50,004 nucleotides of DNA from JBFMEX01 sp040752215 (GCA_040752215.1 JBFMEX010000009.1:1-50004), one strand, 5' to 3'; shown: positions 8,217 to 17,754, numbered from the stretch's first letter. The notes: generated from the letters alone by a model not told the origin. A program made the numbers and translations.

Positions 8217-8645
8217 ATGGCGACGATCATCTACCACAACCCGGCCTGCGGCACCTCGCGCAACACGCTCGCCATGATCCGCCAGTCGGGCGAGGAACCA
8301 GAGGTGATCCTCTACCTCGAGACGCCGCCTACGCGGGCCCGCCTCGTCGAGCTGATCCGGGCGATGGGCATTACCCCGCGCGCGCTCTTGCGGCGCAAGG
8401 GCACGCCTTACAACACGCTCGGGCTCGACGATCCCAAATGGAGCGACGACGAGCTGATCGACCTCATGATCGCACATCCGATCCTGATCAACCGGCCGAT
8501 CGTGGTGACCGAGAAGGGCGCGCGGCTGTGCCGCCCGTCGGAGGCCGTGCTCGACATCCTGGCCAAGCCCGACATTGGGCCCTTCGTCAAGGAGGAGGGC
8601 GAGGTGGTGATCGACGAGAAGGGGAGCCGCGTTGCCAAGACTTGA
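8217..8645 (+). CDS. arsC: Glutaredoxin-type arsenate reductase
   Basis: The 142-residue enzyme reduces arsenate to arsenite using glutathione and glutaredoxin. The catalytic Cys11 lies in HNPACGTSRNTL and the arginine motif is ILINRPIVVTEKGARLCRP, as in the ArsC/Spx family. It begins three bases after the acr3 stop region and overlaps the arsH start, so it is an internal gene of the ars operon. Confidence 0.93.
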   Translation: MATIIYHNPACGTSRNTLAMIRQSGEEPEVILYLETPPTRARLVELIRAMGITPRALLRRKGTPYNTLGLDDPKWSDDELIDLMIAHPILINRPIVVTEKGARLCRPSEAVLDILAKPDIGPFVKEEGEVVIDEKGSRVAKT

Positions 8646-9435
8646 TCCAACGCTCCCCAATCTGCGGCCAGATGCGTTCCGCCGGCCCGACGCGCGCCTG
8701 CTCGTGCCCGTGACGCGGCCGGCGCACAAGCCGCGAATCCTGATGCTCTACGGATCGGTCCGACAGCGCTCGTACAGCCGGCTGTTGACCTGTGAGGCCA
8801 TGCGCCTGCTGGAGCACATGGGCGCCGAGACGCGCCTCTTCGATCCGAGCGGTCTGCCGCTCCCCGACGACGCGGCCGAGACGCATCCGAAGGTCGCCGA
8901 GCTGCGGGCGCTCGTCGCCTGGTCGGAGGGCCAAGTGTGGTGCTCGCCGGAGCGCCACGGCGCGATGACCGGGATCATGAAGGCGCAGATCGACTGGATC
9001 CCCTTGAACAGCGGCGCCGTCCGGCCGACGCAGGGCAAGACGCTCGCCGTCCTGCAGGTGTGCGGCGGCTCGCAGTCGTTCAACGCGGTCAACCAGATGC
9101 GCGTGCTCGGCCGCTGGATGCGGATGCTCACCATCCCCAACCAGTCGTCGGTGGCGAAAGCGTTCCAGGAGTTCGACGAGGCGGGACGCATGCGGCCGTC
9201 GGCGTTCTACGACCGAGTCGTCGACGTGATGGAGGAGCTGGTCAAATTCACGCTGCTGACCCGCGATCTCGTGCCCTACCTGACGGATCGCTACAGTGAG
9301 CGGGTCGAGTCGGCGGAGGAGCTGTCCAAGCGCGTCGATCTCAGCGCCGCGACGGGAGTCGGCGAGGGCGCGCGGGCGTGCGGGTGTGCGCCGACGTGTT
9401 GCAGCACTCCGGCCGGGCCGGCGGGCGAAATATGA
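8632..9435 (+). CDS. arsH: ArsH NADPH-dependent FMN reductase, Cys-rich tail
   Basis: The 267-residue flavoprotein has the flavodoxin-like FMN motif YGSVRQRSYSRLL and the PLPDD and SPERHG segments typical of ArsH, which oxidises trivalent organoarsenicals and reduces oxygen or quinones. The TTG at 8632 is used because family members start LPNL-PD-F just after it and no ATG fits. It overlaps arsC by 14 bases. The last 25 or so residues include ACGCAPTCC, an added cysteine cluster that could bind arsenic or metal. Confidence 0.87.
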   Translation: MPRLDPTLPNLRPDAFRRPDARLLVPVTRPAHKPRILMLYGSVRQRSYSRLLTCEAMRLLEHMGAETRLFDPSGLPLPDDAAETHPKVAELRALVAWSEGQVWCSPERHGAMTGIMKAQIDWIPLNSGAVRPTQGKTLAVLQVCGGSQSFNAVNQMRVLGRWMRMLTIPNQSSVAKAFQEFDEAGRMRPSAFYDRVVDVMEELVKFTLLTRDLVPYLTDRYSERVESAEELSKRVDLSAATGVGEGARACGCAPTCCSTPAGPAGEI

Positions 9436-9682
9436 CCCTTGCGCCAGCGCTCGTCGCGAAGGGCGTCTGCGCCATTGGCGGCCTCACCCCGGGGAAGACG
9501 ACCGCTCCAATCACATGCGGCAGTGATGCGCCGCCGCGACCAAGTTTCAAGACGATCGATCGCGTCCGGCCTCACCACACGCGCGCAATCCGGAGCGAAA
9601 ATGCTGCGACCATGATGGAGACACCACGCCACAGCCGCTCCGGCCGGCGATTGTACGTCAATGCGAGTGTCGAATCGCAAAG

Positions 9683-9982
9683 TTAGCCGAACTTGAACAG
9701 GACGCCGAAGCCGCCGCGCGGGTAGTTCCATTCGATGTCGCCGGCCGGCTCGGCGAGGATGCGACAGGTTCCGCACTCCATGCATCCGTCGGGCGTCACC
9801 TCGACCTGGCCGCTGTCATTCACGGCATAGCACCCGGCCGGGCACACCTTGGTCAGAGCCAACAGGGCGTCCGAGGGCACCGCATGCGGGCGGACCTTGA
9901 TGTGCGGCCGCCCCGCATCGACGAGATAGCGGTTCTGATAGAGCTTGTCCTCGACGCGCACCGATGCTTCTGCCGTGGCCAT
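9683..9982 (-). CDS. fixX: Ferredoxin-like protein FixX
   Basis: This 99-residue protein is the electron-carrier partner of FixABC, which feeds low-potential electrons towards nitrogenase by electron bifurcation. Cysteines in KVCPAGCY and GCMECGTC match the FixX/ETF-QO [4Fe-4S] domain. An AGGAG site lies 6 bases before the ATG. It is the last gene of the fixABCX unit and faces arsH; the 247 bp between them hold no visible gene. Confidence 0.92.
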   Translation of the reverse strand: MATAEASVRVEDKLYQNRYLVDAGRPHIKVRPHAVPSDALLALTKVCPAGCYAVNDSGQVEVTPDGCMECGTCRILAEPAGDIEWNYPRGGFGVLFKFG

Positions 9983-10051
9983 GATCGTCTCCTGATTGTG
10001 ATCGTGAACGAAAACGAGCGGGACGCCGCGCTTCGACCGGCCCGCTCCCCC

Positions 10052-11353
10052 TCACCGCCAGCCGCGCGCCATCGAGAACATGTCACTGACCAGCCCGGTG
10101 AAACGGCGCGCCCTGAAGAACGATTTGACAATCTCGTTTTCCTTCGCCTTCTTGTCCACGCCATCGACGCGGAACCAAGTCTGCATGGCGCCGGAAAGCA
10201 GCTGCGGGTAGGTCGTAAACAGGTGCTTGTTTTCCAGGGCGTGCGGCAGGTTCTTGTACTTCTTCAAGTCCTTCATCACGAACGACTCGTCGAGCCTCTT
10301 CTTGTAGAGGGACAGGTGCTCGGCGGTCATGGGATCGCGGCGCGTCTTGATCTGGGCGATGGTCTCCGCGGCGATCCGACCCGTCGTCATGGCGAGGTTG
10401 GAGCCCTCGCGGTGCACGGCATTCACGAACTGTCCGGCATCGCCGACGATCACCCAGCCGTCGCCGAACAGTTGCGGAATGGCCTTGTAGCCGCCCTCGG
10501 GGATCATGTGCGCGGCGTACTCCTTGACCTCGGAGCCGGCGAGCAGCGGAGCCGCAGACGGATGCGACTTGAAGCGTTCGAGCAGGCCGTATGGCGTCTC
10601 GCCGGTCTGCGCGAAATCGGAGATCAGGCAGCCGATCCCGACGGCGAGGGATTCCTTGTTGGTGTAGATGAAGGCCGTGCCGGTCATGCCCTTGGTGATG
10701 GTGCCTGCGGCCTCGATCACCACGCCCTCGTCCCCCTTGAGATTGAAGCGCGCTTCGAGGGTCTCCTGTGGCAGGAAGTGCATCTCCTTCACGGCGAGCG
10801 CCACCGTCTTGGGAGGCGGCACGCAACGCAGACCGGCACGCGCGCCGAGCAGACCGTTCACACCCTCGGCCAACACCACGACATCGGCGCGGATAAAGCC
10901 GCCGGCGCGATCGGTCCTGACGCCGATGACGCGGCCAGAGTCGTTCTGGACCAGTTCCGTCACGGTCGTCTCGCAGATGACGAGCGCACCCGCCGCCTGC
11001 ACGCGCTTCGAGAACCACTTGTCGAACTGCGCGCGAATGATGGTGTAGCGGTTCGGCTTCTCCTCGTTGAAGTCCTCGGAACGGTACTGCATCGCCGTCG
11101 TCGAACGATCGTCCATCATCCAGATTCGCTGCTCTATCACGTGGCGCTCGAGCGGCGCGTCCTCGCGGAAATCCGGGATGAGCTTCTCGAGCGCGTCGGC
11201 ATAGAGAATGGCGCCCTGCACATTCTTTGAGCCGGGATACTCACCACGTTCGAGCTGCAGAACCTTCAATCCGCGTTCGGCGAGCGTGAGTGCGCAGGCG
11301 TTGCCGGCGGGCCCCGCGCCGACGACGATGCAATCGAACCGTTCCTCGATCAT
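10052..11353 (-). CDS. fixC: FixC flavoprotein (ETF-quinone oxidoreductase type)
   Basis: The 433-residue FAD protein has an N-terminal dinucleotide-binding motif VVGAGPAGNACALTL and a second FAD segment GDAGQFVNAVHREG. FixC with FixX takes electrons from FixAB and passes them to quinone in the bifurcating FixABCX complex. Length and order fit nif-linked FixC. It lies 11 bases behind fixB and 69 ahead of fixX. Confidence 0.94.
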   Translation of the reverse strand: MIEERFDCIVVGAGPAGNACALTLAERGLKVLQLERGEYPGSKNVQGAILYADALEKLIPDFREDAPLERHVIEQRIWMMDDRSTTAMQYRSEDFNEEKPNRYTIIRAQFDKWFSKRVQAAGALVICETTVTELVQNDSGRVIGVRTDRAGGFIRADVVVLAEGVNGLLGARAGLRCVPPPKTVALAVKEMHFLPQETLEARFNLKGDEGVVIEAAGTITKGMTGTAFIYTNKESLAVGIGCLISDFAQTGETPYGLLERFKSHPSAAPLLAGSEVKEYAAHMIPEGGYKAIPQLFGDGWVIVGDAGQFVNAVHREGSNLAMTTGRIAAETIAQIKTRRDPMTAEHLSLYKKRLDESFVMKDLKKYKNLPHALENKHLFTTYPQLLSGAMQTWFRVDGVDKKAKENEIVKSFFRARRFTGLVSDMFSMARGWR

Positions 11354-11364
11354 GGCTCTGTTCC

Positions 11365-12468
11365 TCAGCTCGCAAGTCGATTGACAGAGAGGCGCGCCCT
11401 GAAGGCCTCCGTGAGCACTGGGAGTATTCGCGTCGCATCGGCCACGAGCCCGACGTGAGCGAAATCGAAGATCGGCGCGTTCTTGTCGGTGTTGATGGCG
11501 ACGATCAGATCGGCGCCCTCCACCCCGACGCGATGTTGGATCGCCCCCGAGATGCCGGCCGCGATGTAGAGCTTGGGGCGAATGGTCTTGCCGGTCTGTC
11601 CGATCTGCCGGTCGGCTGTTACCCAGCCCTTCTGCACGAGCGGCCGCGAACAGCCGTATTCCCCGCCGAGTACGCTCGCCAACGCCTTGACGTGCTGAAA
11701 GTTGTCGAGTGACTGCAGACCCTGGCCGCCGGCGACGACGATGTCGGCGAACGCGAGATTCGATTTGCTGCTGTCACGATCCGGCAGGAACGAGAGCACC
11801 TTGGTGACGATGTCGTCCTCGACCAGGCCGGGCTTCACCTCGACGACGCGGCCGATCCGACCCTCGCTGCGTGCCGGCATCGCCATGACGCGCGGGCGCA
11901 CCGTCGCCATCTGCGGACGGTAGTTGAGCGTGTAGATGGTGCACAACAGCGAGCCGCCGAATGTTGGCCGCGTTGCCGCGAGCGAGCCATCGGCATCGAC
12001 GGCGAGCTCGGTCGAGTCGGCTGTCAGTCCCGTCAGCAGCGTGGTTGCCACGGCACCGGCGAGATCGCGGCCGAGCGTCGTTGCTCCGAGCAGCAGGATC
12101 TCCGGCTTGTACGTCCCGACGAGTTCAGTGAGTACGCGCGTGTAGGGATCGTTGCGATAGGATGCCAGGGCCTCGTCCTCGACCAAATACGCCACGTCGG
12201 CGCCGTAGCAGAAGCATTCGGCGGCAGCGGCCTTCGTCGCGTCAACGGGAGCACCCATCACTACTCCGGCCAGCTCGACGCCGAGCTTGTCGGCGAGCTT
12301 GCGACCTTCCCCCATCAGCTCCCACGACACCGGGTGCACCTCGCCGCGCTCGAGCTCGACGAACACCCAGACGTGCTTGTAGGCCTTGAATTCCTCCGAC
12401 AGCTCCTTCTTCATGCCTGCGCGGCCACCGGACGGAGGCGCAGACTTCGTGCTCGTATCGCTGCTCAT
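11365..12468 (-). CDS. fixB: FixB, electron-transfer flavoprotein alpha subunit
   Basis: The 367-residue subunit has the ETF-alpha C-terminal FAD domain (VGVEGADLIVAINTDKNAPI). The N-terminal extension before KHVWVFVELERG is usual for nif-linked FixB. The ATG at 12468 is preferred over a GTG two codons upstream because AGGAG sits 7 bases before it. FixA and FixB oxidise NADH and bifurcate its electrons. Confidence 0.93.
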   Translation of the reverse strand: MSSDTSTKSAPPSGGRAGMKKELSEEFKAYKHVWVFVELERGEVHPVSWELMGEGRKLADKLGVELAGVVMGAPVDATKAAAAECFCYGADVAYLVEDEALASYRNDPYTRVLTELVGTYKPEILLLGATTLGRDLAGAVATTLLTGLTADSTELAVDADGSLAATRPTFGGSLLCTIYTLNYRPQMATVRPRVMAMPARSEGRIGRVVEVKPGLVEDDIVTKVLSFLPDRDSSKSNLAFADIVVAGGQGLQSLDNFQHVKALASVLGGEYGCSRPLVQKGWVTADRQIGQTGKTIRPKLYIAAGISGAIQHRVGVEGADLIVAINTDKNAPIFDFAHVGLVADATRILPVLTEAFRARLSVNRLAS

Positions 12469-12484
12469 GGGCACGCTCCTCAGC

Positions 12485-13339
12485 CTAGTAGCCTGCTGCC
12501 ATCTTCTGCAGGTCCGCCTCGATCGCCGGCAGGCGCAAGAAGACCTCCTCCATCACGCTCTCAGCCACGGCCTCGTTCGACTTCCCGGTGATCTCGATGA
12601 AGTGCGCCTTCTCGGAGCGGGCCGACGGCGCGAACACACGCTTGACGACGGTTGGCGAGCCCCTGAGACCGCACTTGCCGAGGTCGGTGATGCCGGCGTC
12701 GGCGGCGCTCCACTTCACGACCTCGGCGCGCGCTGCTCGCAATGCATCGGCCATCGATCCGCGCCGGATGTCGCATGTCGCCTCGAGCATGGTGACGAGG
12801 CACGGCAGCTTCGTCCGCAGCGTCTGCACGCCGCCCTCGGCGCGACGCTCCACCGTGATCTGGTCGCCGGCAAGATCGATGTCGGCGATGCGCGAGACAT
12901 AGGTGAGTTGGTTGAGACCCAGTCGCCGTGCGATGCCGGGGCCGACCTGCGCCGTGTCGCCGTCGATGGTCTGTTTGCCGGTGAAGACGATCTTCGGCGA
13001 TCCCCACGTCGTCGAGATTCTGGCGATTGCGGACGAGAGCGCAAACGAAGTCGCCATCGTGTCCGAGCCGGCGAAATACCTGTCCGTCAGCAGCACGGCT
13101 CGATCGGCCCCGAACGTCAACGCCTTGCGCAGGCTGTCCTCGGCCATGGGCGGTCCCATCGTCAGCACGGTGATCTCGCCACCGTGCTGGTCACGCAGCC
13201 GCAAGGCCTGCTCCAGCGAGAACAGATCATAGGGGTTGATGATCGTTGGCACGCCTTGCCGCATGATCGTGTTGGTCACCGGGTGGACGCGGATCTGCGC
13301 CGAATCCGGCACCTGCTTTATGCAAACGACGATGTGCAT
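12485..13339 (-). CDS. fixA: FixA, electron-transfer flavoprotein beta subunit
   Basis: The 284-residue protein starts MHIVVCIKQVPDS, the normal ETF-beta N-terminus, with GGAGG 6 bases upstream. Conserved segments include NPYDLFSLEQALRL, GADRAVLLTD and GKQTIDGDTAQVGP, part of the nucleotide-binding fold. The longer upstream frame crosses the sigma-54 promoter and is rejected. It is the first gene of the NifA-controlled fixABCX operon. Confidence 0.94.
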   Translation of the reverse strand: MHIVVCIKQVPDSAQIRVHPVTNTIMRQGVPTIINPYDLFSLEQALRLRDQHGGEITVLTMGPPMAEDSLRKALTFGADRAVLLTDRYFAGSDTMATSFALSSAIARISTTWGSPKIVFTGKQTIDGDTAQVGPGIARRLGLNQLTYVSRIADIDLAGDQITVERRAEGGVQTLRTKLPCLVTMLEATCDIRRGSMADALRAARAEVVKWSAADAGITDLGKCGLRGSPTVVKRVFAPSARSEKAHFIEITGKSNEAVAESVMEEVFLRLPAIEADLQKMAAGY

Positions 13340-13371
13340 CGTGACCCTCCGCAGTCGCCTGTGGATCGAGT

Positions 13372-13388
13372 TCGCAAGCACCGTGCCA
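13372..13388 (-). promoter_or_regulatory. Sigma-54 promoter of fixABCX
   Basis: On the minus strand this reads TGGCACGGTGCTTGCGA, with GG and GC ten bases apart as sigma-54 requires. It ends about 33 bp before fixA. The NifA site at 13483-13498 lies 95 bp upstream. Confidence 0.9.
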
Positions 13389-13482
13389 CATCGCGAGAGT
13401 CCATTTTCGCCATGTTTTCCGGCGGCTTGGACGCCTTTACCGGCGACCAGCTGCGGTGCGACAATCAACAAAACCCGGCCGT

Positions 13483-13498
13483 TGTCCGGAAGCCGACA
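13483..13498. promoter_or_regulatory. NifA upstream activator sequence for fixABCX
   Basis: The sequence is a perfect TGT-N10-ACA (TGTCCGGAAGCCGACA). It lies 95 bp upstream of the -24 element of the fixA promoter, within the usual looping range for NifA. Confidence 0.85.
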
Positions 13499-13576
13499 CG
13501 ACCGCAGCGGCACGAAAATGCGCGCCGCGAATTCCAGATCGCGGCGCGCACTGCAATTGCTCTCGTCTGCTGTGGT

Positions 13577-13945
13577 CTATTCGAGATCGTCGAGCGCCAC
13601 GAAGGCGCCACCCCGCGGCGCCACGGCATCCTTGAGGACCTTGAACACTCGCTGGTCCAGCGGGCTCGAATGCAGAAAGTCGCTATAGGCGCGCTCGAGG
13701 TAGGAGCGGCAGCGCGCCACCACCACGCGATCGGGCAGACCGTCGAGGTCATCGCCGCCGATGTATTCGCCCATGCGTTTGAGAATATGCAGCCGGGCGA
13801 CCGACAGTTTCGCCGGCTCGAACGGGACGCCGAGACCGACGAAGAACTCCTCGGCCGAGGCACACGCCTTCAATCTGGCGAGTACGTTCGTCTCGCTGGC
13901 GAACGGGATGACGGGTGGAACCGAGCAGCCGTCGTGTTCGGACAT
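13577..13945 (-). CDS. nifW: Nitrogenase stabilising/protective protein NifW
   Basis: The 122-residue protein has the NifW hallmarks FFVGLGVPFEPAKLSVARLH and RAYSDFLHSSPLDQRVFKVL. NifW binds apo-MoFe protein and helps its maturation or oxygen stability. It lies 15 bases behind nifV and is the last gene of the iscA-nifUSVW unit; a new promoter for fixABCX begins downstream. Confidence 0.92.
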   Translation of the reverse strand: MSEHDGCSVPPVIPFASETNVLARLKACASAEEFFVGLGVPFEPAKLSVARLHILKRMGEYIGGDDLDGLPDRVVVARCRSYLERAYSDFLHSSPLDQRVFKVLKDAVAPRGGAFVALDDLE

Positions 13946-13960
13946 CGCAGTGACCTCGCT

Positions 13961-15118
13961 TCAACTGGCCGGCCGAGTGCCGGACGGTTCGCATCTCACG
14001 CGCCTCAGCAACAGCGGCAAGCGATGCGCCGGCACACAGCGCTTCGTCTCGACTGCCTCGGCGCGCACACTCGACAGCAAGGCGGCTTCCTCTCGGGGCG
14101 CCACCTCGATGCCGAGCTCGCCCAGAGCGTTGCGGATGGCACTGGTACCGGAATGCTTGCCGAGCACGATGCGATGCTCACGGCCAACGAGGCCGGGGTC
14201 GAAGGCCTCATAGGCATGCCGGCTCTTCAGCAGGCCATCGACATGGATGCCGGATTCGTGGGTAAACGCCGCTGCGCCAACGATGGCCTTGCTTTCCGGG
14301 ATCGAGCGTCCGGAAGCCGCGGCGACAATCGCCGCGACCTGCGGCAGCGTCCGCTGTACGAGCCCTGTCTCGAAGCCATAAATGCGTTCCGCGGCGACCG
14401 CGATCTCCTCGAGCGGAGCGTTGCCCGCGCGCTCGCCGAGACCGACGACCGTGACGCTGGCGTGGCTGGCTCCTGCCCGCAGCGCCGCGAGCGTGTTGGC
14501 CGTCGCCAGGCCAAGGTCGTCATGCGCGTGGATCTCGAGCTCGATACCGGTGCGCGCCACCAACCGCTCGACCAGCGCAAAAGTCGAGAATGGATCGAGC
14601 ACGCCGAGGGTATCGGCGATCCTGAAGCGGCGCGCTCCGGCTGCCTCGGCCGCCTCGATCACGCGGCATAGAAAATCGGTGTCCGCGCGCGAGGCATCCT
14701 CGCCGCCGACGGCGACGTCGAGGCCCTTGTCCAAGGCGTAACCCACCACCCGGCGGATGGCGGCCAGCGCCCAGTCGCGCCCCACACCGAGCTTGGCGTG
14801 AAGCTGTATGTCTGACACGGGTACCGACAGGTTCACCAAGCCGACGCCGCTGCGCAGCGCAGCATCCACGTCACTCTCGCGCATGCGGCCCCATACGATC
14901 GGCCGCGCCGAGAGACCGGCGCCGACTATTGCGCGGATCGCTTCGATCTCGGCCTGCCCCATCGCCGGCGTTCCGGCCTCGAGCTCGCTGACACCCGCCT
15001 CCGACAACGCTCTTGCGATCGCCAGCTTTTCGTCGATGGAGAAGGCGACGCCGGGCGCCTGCTCCCCGTCGCGCAGCGTCGTATCGTTGAGGTAGATGCG
15101 TCTGACACCCGTCGTCAT
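13961..15118 (-). CDS. nifV: Homocitrate synthase NifV
   Basis: This 385-residue TIM-barrel enzyme condenses acetyl-CoA and 2-oxoglutarate into homocitrate, the organic ligand of FeMo-cofactor. It carries the family motif LNDTTLRDGEQAPGVAFS and the metal-binding EIHAHDDLGLATANTLAA. GAGGAG precedes the ATG. It follows nifS by 15 bases. Confidence 0.95.
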   Translation of the reverse strand: MTTGVRRIYLNDTTLRDGEQAPGVAFSIDEKLAIARALSEAGVSELEAGTPAMGQAEIEAIRAIVGAGLSARPIVWGRMRESDVDAALRSGVGLVNLSVPVSDIQLHAKLGVGRDWALAAIRRVVGYALDKGLDVAVGGEDASRADTDFLCRVIEAAEAAGARRFRIADTLGVLDPFSTFALVERLVARTGIELEIHAHDDLGLATANTLAALRAGASHASVTVVGLGERAGNAPLEEIAVAAERIYGFETGLVQRTLPQVAAIVAAASGRSIPESKAIVGAAAFTHESGIHVDGLLKSRHAYEAFDPGLVGREHRIVLGKHSGTSAIRNALGELGIEVAPREEAALLSSVRAEAVETKRCVPAHRLPLLLRRVRCEPSGTRPAS

Positions 15119-15133
15119 CGGCTGCTCCTCGCG

Positions 15134-16342
15134 TCATGCGTATGTGGGTTGGAACGTCGATGTCGCGGCGCCGCCCTCGGTCCAGAACGGCGACAGCTCG
15201 CGGAGCCGCTCGATGATACCCGGCATCGCATTGAGAACCTGGTCGACGTCCTCGGCCGAGTTGTCGCGACAGAACGAGAACCGAATCGCGCCGTGGGCGG
15301 CGGTATAGGGGACGCCCATGGCGCGCAGAACATGCGAGGGCTCGAGCGAGCCGGACGTGCAAGCGGAACCGGACGAGGCCGCTATCCCCGCGCGGTTGAG
15401 CAGCAGCAGGATCGCTTCACCCTCGATGAACTCGAACGCGATGTTCGACGTGTTCGGCAGCCGGTTCGCCGTATCGCCCGTGACAAACGACTTCCCGATC
15501 CGCTGCAGCAGGCCTTTTTCCAGTCGATCTCGGAGCCCGCTGATGTAGCTCATGTCGGCAGCGAGATTTGCATGAGCAATCTCGGCTGCAACGCCGAGAC
15601 CGACGATACCCGGCGTGTTCTCGGTGCCGGCGCGGCGGCCGCGCTCCTGGTGACCACCCTTCAGCAGCGACCTGAAGCGCACACCACGGCGAACGTAGAG
15701 CGCACCGATGCCTTTCGGGCCGTGCAGCTTGTGGCCGGAGAGCGAAAGCATGTCGATCGATGTCGTCTTGAGATCGATCGGCACCTTGCCGACAGCCTGC
15801 ACGGCATCCGTATGGAACAACGCGCCAGCCGCCTTCGCAAGCTCCGCCAGATCGGCCACCGGATTGATGGTTCCGGTCTCGTTATTGGCCCACATGATGG
15901 AGACAAGCGCGGTTCTCTCCGAGAGCGCCGCACGGTAAGCCCCGATATCGAGCCGTCCCCGCGCGTCGACACCGATGATGTGAACCTTGATGCCGCGTGT
16001 CTTTTCCAAATGCTCGCATGTGGCAAGGATCGCGGGATGCTCGACGGCGGTCGTGATGATCTCGCTTCGCCCCGGGCTGGCTTCGATGGCCGATAGCAAG
16101 GCCGCGTTGTTGCTTTCGGTCCCGCCCGAGGTGAAGACGATCTCGTGATCGAACTCCGACCCGAGCAGCCGCTGCAGTTTGCCGCGCGCATCGCGAACCG
16201 CCCCGCCGACGCTGGCGCCGAATGCGTGCATCGACGACGGATTGCCGAACTGCTCCGTGAAATACGGCAGCATCGCCGCAACGACACGCTCATCGACCTT
16301 CGTAGTGGCGTTGTTGTCGAGGTAGACGGGGCGAACGGACAT
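15134..16342 (-). CDS. nifS: Cysteine desulfurase NifS
   Basis: The 402-residue PLP enzyme supplies sulfur for nitrogenase Fe-S clusters. The PLP lysine is Lys205 in SGHKLHGPKG and the persulfide cysteine is Cys328 in SSGSACTSGSLEPSH. The ATG at 16342 begins the conserved MSVRPVYLDNNATT; the upstream TTG adds a non-conserved leader. It transfers sulfur to NifU, encoded just upstream. Confidence 0.96.
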   Translation of the reverse strand: MSVRPVYLDNNATTKVDERVVAAMLPYFTEQFGNPSSMHAFGASVGGAVRDARGKLQRLLGSEFDHEIVFTSGGTESNNAALLSAIEASPGRSEIITTAVEHPAILATCEHLEKTRGIKVHIIGVDARGRLDIGAYRAALSERTALVSIMWANNETGTINPVADLAELAKAAGALFHTDAVQAVGKVPIDLKTTSIDMLSLSGHKLHGPKGIGALYVRRGVRFRSLLKGGHQERGRRAGTENTPGIVGLGVAAEIAHANLAADMSYISGLRDRLEKGLLQRIGKSFVTGDTANRLPNTSNIAFEFIEGEAILLLLNRAGIAASSGSACTSGSLEPSHVLRAMGVPYTAAHGAIRFSFCRDNSAEDVDQVLNAMPGIIERLRELSPFWTEGGAATSTFQPTYA

Positions 16343-16418
16343 CTTGACCTCCGTGGCTGTCGCGCAGTCCTGTTGTCTCTGCTTCGATACGACCTGGCTT
16401 CGATACGACGCCAACGCC

Positions 16419-17420
16419 CTAGTGCGCGGCAGCCTGCACGGGTACGACCCGCAGCGGCAGTCCGGTTCGCTCCATCAGGCGCTGCTGCACGCCATTGACC
16501 GTCATCGACGCCAACTGGCAGTTGACGCATGCGCCCTTGAGCCTCAGCATGACCTTGTCGCCATCGACATCGATCAACTCGCAATCGCCGCCATCGCGCT
16601 GCAGCGCTGGCCGCACCTCCGCGACCACCTCCTCGACCAGCCTGATCTTCTGGAGCGTCGTCAGCTTCGGCTTCGGTGCCGCCGCACGAATCTCGTCGTT
16701 GAAGATCTCGAGCGGCACAAAGTCGTCGGAGATCTCGAACACGGGACGGTTGGTCGCCTTGCCGGCCTGCGGTTTGCGGATCACGCCGCTCGGGTCAGTG
16801 CTCGCTCCCGCCACAAAGGCGGCCGTCGCATCGAGAGTCCCCTCGGCCACCATCGCCGCGTTGACCCGCGCGAGGACAGCCTCGATACCCTCGGCGCACG
16901 TTGCGCAGCTTCCACCCGCCTTGGTGTAGAATGTCACCATTTCCAGCGTCGTCAGCTTGTTGACCCGGATCGCGGTCTCCAGCATCCCTTCGTCGACACC
17001 GAAGCACTTGCAGATGAGCGCGCCTTCCTCGTGGTCGTCGCTCCAGGCCTCGCCGCGGAAGTTCGCCACCGCAGCCTGCAGGGCCTCGTAGCCCATCACC
17101 GAGCAGTGCATCTTCTCGGGCGGCAACCCGCCGAGAAATTCCGCGATGTCGGCATTGGTGAGCTTCAGCGCCTCGTCGATCGTCTTGCCGATCACGAGCT
17201 CGGTCAGCGCCGACGACGACGCGATCGCCGAGCCACAGCCGAACGTCTGGAACTTCGCTGCTTCGATGCGCTCGGTTGCGGGATCGACCTTCAGCATCAG
17301 CTTCAGGGCATCGCCGCACGCGATCGCCCCGACTTCACCGATGGCGTTGGCATCCGCTAGCACGCCGGCGTTTCTCGGCTCGAAGAAATATTCCTTCACC
17401 TTGTCCGAATAGTCCCACAT
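16419..17420 (-). CDS. nifU: Modular Fe-S scaffold protein NifU
   Basis: The 333-residue protein has all three NifU modules. An IscU-like domain carries Cys35, Cys62 and Cys106, a central [2Fe-2S] domain carries Cys137, Cys139, Cys172 and Cys175, and a C-terminal Nfu domain carries Cys298 and Cys301 (GACVNCQLAS). It assembles [4Fe-4S] clusters for NifH and NifB. The conserved start MWDYSDKVKEYFFEPRNAG fixes the ATG at 17420; about 105 residues of an upstream frame are spurious. Confidence 0.96.
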   Translation of the reverse strand: MWDYSDKVKEYFFEPRNAGVLADANAIGEVGAIACGDALKLMLKVDPATERIEAAKFQTFGCGSAIASSSALTELVIGKTIDEALKLTNADIAEFLGGLPPEKMHCSVMGYEALQAAVANFRGEAWSDDHEEGALICKCFGVDEGMLETAIRVNKLTTLEMVTFYTKAGGSCATCAEGIEAVLARVNAAMVAEGTLDATAAFVAGASTDPSGVIRKPQAGKATNRPVFEISDDFVPLEIFNDEIRAAAPKPKLTTLQKIRLVEEVVAEVRPALQRDGGDCELIDVDGDKVMLRLKGACVNCQLASMTVNGVQQRLMERTGLPLRVVPVQAAAH

Positions 17421-17433
17421 GTGTGTGAGCTCC

Positions 17434-17754
17434 TCAGCAGAAGGACTTGCCGCAACTGCACTTCGACGTCGCTTTTGGATTGTCGAAGGAGAACCCCGCC
17501 TTGCCGAGCTCCTCGACAAAATCGACGGTGACGCCGGAAAGCATTTCGGCCGAGCGCGGATCGAGGAAGATCTGCACGCCGGCACTTTCGACGACGGCAT
17601 CATCCGGCCGCGCCTGCATATCGAGGCCGATCTTGTATTTGAAGCCGGAGCACCCACCGTTCTCGACCATGATGCGGAAGCCCGCGCCGGCCTTGCCGGA
17701 TTTCTCGATGGCCTTCCTGACGGCGCTGGCGGCACTTTCGGTGAGGGCGATCAT
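17434..17754 (-). CDS. IscA/HesB-type Fe-S carrier in nif operon
   Basis: This 106-residue A-type carrier has the cluster ligands Cys35 (NGGCSGFKY), Cys99 and Cys101 (KCSCGKSFC). It passes iron or Fe-S clusters during NifU/NifS-dependent assembly and corresponds to the IscA-nif proteins. It is the first gene behind a sigma-54 promoter 41 bp upstream and precedes nifU by 13 bases. Confidence 0.93.
   Translation of the reverse strand: MIALTESAASAVRKAIEKSGKAGAGFRIMVENGGCSGFKYKIGLDMQARPDDAVVESAGVQIFLDPRSAEMLSGVTVDFVEELGKAGFSFDNPKATSKCSCGKSFC

Noticed and set aside
13340..13513. 58-residue N-terminal extension of FixA
   Set aside because: It crosses the sigma-54 promoter and part of the NifA-site region; the conserved start is at 13339.
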